A DNA stretch of 15,883 bases from CATJXY01 sp964623925. GTDB taxonomy: Bacteria; Bacillota_I; Bacilli_A; Erysipelotrichales; Erysipelotrichaceae. Of this stretch, positions 14,245 to 15,883 are shown in pieces. Made by a program: the position numbers and the translations under genes. The DNA is taken from the NCBI GenBank assembly GCA_964623925.1, contig CAZUVT010000036.1:1-15883 (forward strand), read 5' to 3'. The notes beneath the pieces were generated by a model, which did not search any database, was not told the DNA's origin, and saw only the letters and a list, made by a program, of their open reading frames with translations. The stretch's first letter is position 1; each line of letters starts with the position of its first letter.

Positions 14245-14918
14245 TATTTCAGTAAAGCATGGATCCGTTTATAATCCGGCATATGATTTTCAATGATTTC
14301 ATAGAAACGCTTCGAATGATTCGGCACAATCAAATGGACATATTCATGAAGCAAGACCGCATCGATACACTCCATCGGATAATGCATCAGCATGACATTC
14401 ATGACGATCAGACCTTTTGATGGTGTACAGGAACCCCATCGGCTTTTCATTTTCTTGATCTGAATGCGTGGATAAGACAATCGATAATCATCCAGCATTT
14501 GATCCCATCTGCCCTTTTTATCTTCAATGATCTTATTTAACATGGAAGTCATCGTTTTATAAAATACCGAATTAATTCTCTGTTCATTCAATTCTTTGAC
14601 TGTTATTAAAACCTGATCTTGCTTGATCAGACAGTTCTCTTTTATTCCCTGCTGAACAAGCAACTCAAATTCATGATTGAGTATGTTCACCCGGCTTCCG
14701 TTTTCAAGACTTCTCAATTTATATCTGCTTTTATTTATGACACTCTCGATCCATTTCATCTTGGCATGAATAAAAGAATCGATCTGTTCATCGCTCACCC
14801 GAAAGCTGCATGTAATCAACAGGCATTGTTCCGGTTTTATGCGCATATACATATTTTTGATAGCTTTTCTTTCTATGATAACAGGATAAACTTTACCCTT
14901 AACTTCAATCGCTTTCAT
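14244..14918 (-). CDS. YgjP/SprT-like zinc metallopeptidase (DUF45 family)
   Basis: The 224-residue protein has the family layout: an N-terminal beta-rich part (I-x-VKGKVYPVIIERKAIKNMYMRIKP), then MKSRWGSCTPSKGLIVMN (the RWGSC motif at 160-164), and the HEYVH zinc site at 191-195 with a third His at 201 (NHSKRF). It should be a soluble zinc peptidase. In E. coli YgjP belongs to this group, but its substrate is poorly known. The ATG at 14918 is chosen because homology runs to the very start. No ribosome site is visible; instead a terminator hairpin of the upstream degV gene ends about 8 bases before it. It may thus be translated poorly, or from read-through message. Confidence 0.88.
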   Translation of the reverse strand: MKAIEVKGKVYPVIIERKAIKNMYMRIKPEQCLLITCSFRVSDEQIDSFIHAKMKWIESVINKSRYKLRSLENGSRVNILNHEFELLVQQGIKENCLIKQDQVLITVKELNEQRINSVFYKTMTSMLNKIIEDKKGRWDQMLDDYRLSYPRIQIKKMKSRWGSCTPSKGLIVMNVMLMHYPMECIDAVLLHEYVHLIVPNHSKRFYEIIENHMPDYKRIHALLK

Positions 14919-14925
14919 ATCATGT

Positions 14926-14948
14926 AAAAAATCAGCTTGCGCTGATTT
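14926..14948 (-). terminator. Terminator of degV
   Basis: On the minus strand AAATCAGC (14948-14941), a GCAA tetraloop and GCTGATTT (14936-14929) make a perfect 8-bp stem with a stable GNRA loop, followed by TTT. It includes the degV stop codon and lies directly before the peptidase gene. Confidence 0.75.
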
Positions 14949-15789
14949 ATCCTTTCAATTTTTTCGCATAGCCCAACCCAATCGTTTCCGGTCCGGTATG
15001 TGCCAAGATCGTTGAATACATCGGAACGACTTTAACCTTTTGGTGAAGTCTTTCTTCCATTTCCTTTGCACATTGTTCAGCTACTTCCTTCATCTCCGCT
15101 TCTACAATGTAAAAATTAAAATCTTCCGGATGTTCTATTTCACACACAACATCCATTGCAACCTGGATTGCTTTCTTGAATGTCCTGACCTTATCGTGAA
15201 CCGTAATGCTTCCATTTTCAACTTTCAGAATCGGCACGATCTTTAAAAGATTACCGAGTGCTGCAGCTGCCGGAGAAATCCTTCCTCCTCTTTTCAAATA
15301 GATAAGATCATTTGGAAGCAAAGCTGCCCACATATAAGTTTCATTTTCAATCTTGTATTTCAAAGTCTTGCTGTCATATCCTTTTTCAATCAAGCCCTGT
15401 ACTTCTTCCAGCATTCCCTGAAGCGGATAACAGGCAAACTTGGCATCTGCCACGGTGACTCTGCCATCATAGTTTTGTGCTAAAGTAGCCGCTACCTGAT
15501 AAGATCCACTCAATCCCGATGAAATCGGCACATATAAGATTTCTTCATATTCTTCCAATACCTTTTCCCAGGTAGAAATTAACGTTCCGAGTACTGCTTG
15601 GGATGTTTTCATAACGTCCCCGTTTCTCATTCTTCGAGCTACTTCTTGTCTTGATATCGTCTCTTCCTCAATAAACTCTTCTTCATCATTGATCGTCAAA
15701 GGCAGGCGGATGACAAACAACCCCTTTTTTTCTGCATCTTCAATAGAAATATCTGCGGATGAATCAGTCATTAAAGCAATTCTTTTCAT
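14947..15789 (-). CDS. DegV family fatty-acid-binding protein
   Basis: The 280-residue protein carries the family motifs MTDSSADI (7-14), TSQ (62-64), PISSGLSGSYQ (88-98), LKRGGRISPAAAALGNLL, and a C-terminal HTGPETIGLGY. The Thr/Ser residues and conserved His bind the fatty-acid head group in DegV/FakB structures. Such proteins present fatty acids to a FakA-type kinase for phospholipid synthesis; FakA is not in this window. I chose the ATG at 15789 with GAGGTG upstream; a GTG three codons earlier overlaps that site. An extended -10 promoter lies upstream. Confidence 0.95.
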   Translation of the reverse strand: MKRIALMTDSSADISIEDAEKKGLFVIRLPLTINDEEEFIEEETISRQEVARRMRNGDVMKTSQAVLGTLISTWEKVLEEYEEILYVPISSGLSGSYQVAATLAQNYDGRVTVADAKFACYPLQGMLEEVQGLIEKGYDSKTLKYKIENETYMWAALLPNDLIYLKRGGRISPAAAALGNLLKIVPILKVENGSITVHDKVRTFKKAIQVAMDVVCEIEHPEDFNFYIVEAEMKEVAEQCAKEMEERLHQKVKVVPMYSTILAHTGPETIGLGYAKKLKG

Positions 15790-15810
15790 TACACTCACCT
15801 CGTGACAACC

Positions 15811-15819
15811 ATTATATCA
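15811..15819 (-). promoter_or_regulatory. Extended -10 promoter of degV
   Basis: On the minus strand this reads TGATATAAT, a perfect TGnTATAAT element, about 22 bases before the degV ATG. The -35 region is weak. The remaining bases to the window edge show no gene. Confidence 0.55.
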
Positions 15820-15883
15820 CAGTTTTTTAAAAAAGGCTTTACAAATCCTAAATAATGGGATAAAATAATTAAGCATTTGATTC

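Overview
This is a chromosomal segment of a low-GC Gram-positive bacterium (Bacillota). The evidence is the AT-rich coding sequence, strong AGGAGG-type ribosome binding sites, the yqeH-yhbY-nadD/yqeK-rsfS-yqeM gene order, DegV, and a possible catabolite-control (cre) box. UGA is a real stop codon and UGG encodes Trp, so this is not a Mycoplasma-type code. The NadD/YqeK fusion and general style suggest Erysipelotrichia or a close relative; that placement is inference. Nearly all genes run on the minus strand.

Reading in the direction of minus-strand transcription (right to left): 15789-14244 holds a DegV lipid-binding protein and a YgjP-like zinc peptidase, separated by a tight terminator hairpin. 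14196-12935 holds two divergent genes for signal-less peptidoglycan-binding proteins; one also has an M15-peptidase-like domain. 12930-9888 is the most unusual part: a promoter, an undescribed 33-codon ORF whose stop codon overlaps an intrinsic terminator, then an ankyrin-repeat protein and an EF-G paralogue. The layout resembles an attenuator-controlled translation-factor operon, as known for tet(M). 9816-9451 is a DUF2200 protein, convergent with a plus-strand FAD-dependent dehydrogenase (7858-9435).

7709-3224 is a tightly packed ribosome-assembly and nucleotide-metabolism operon, with most genes overlapping by a few bases: YqeH GTPase, YhbY RNA-binding protein, a fused NadD-like/YqeK protein, ribosome silencing factor RsfS, methyltransferase YqeM, MTA/SAH nucleosidase, and a TVP38/DedA-like membrane protein. 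The NadD half of the fusion has lost its catalytic motif and most of its core, so only the YqeK (Ap4A hydrolase-type HD) half looks active. 3160-1 holds a MoxR AAA+ ATPase, a DUF58 protein and a polytopic membrane protein that runs off the window edge, a standard MoxR-DUF58 envelope module.

The best candidates for new biology are the leader-ORF/terminator arrangement upstream of the ankyrin/EF-G-like pair, the vestigial NadD domain fused to YqeK, and the divergent pair of leaderless cell-wall-binding proteins. No tRNA, rRNA, CRISPR array, IS element or prophage integration site was seen.
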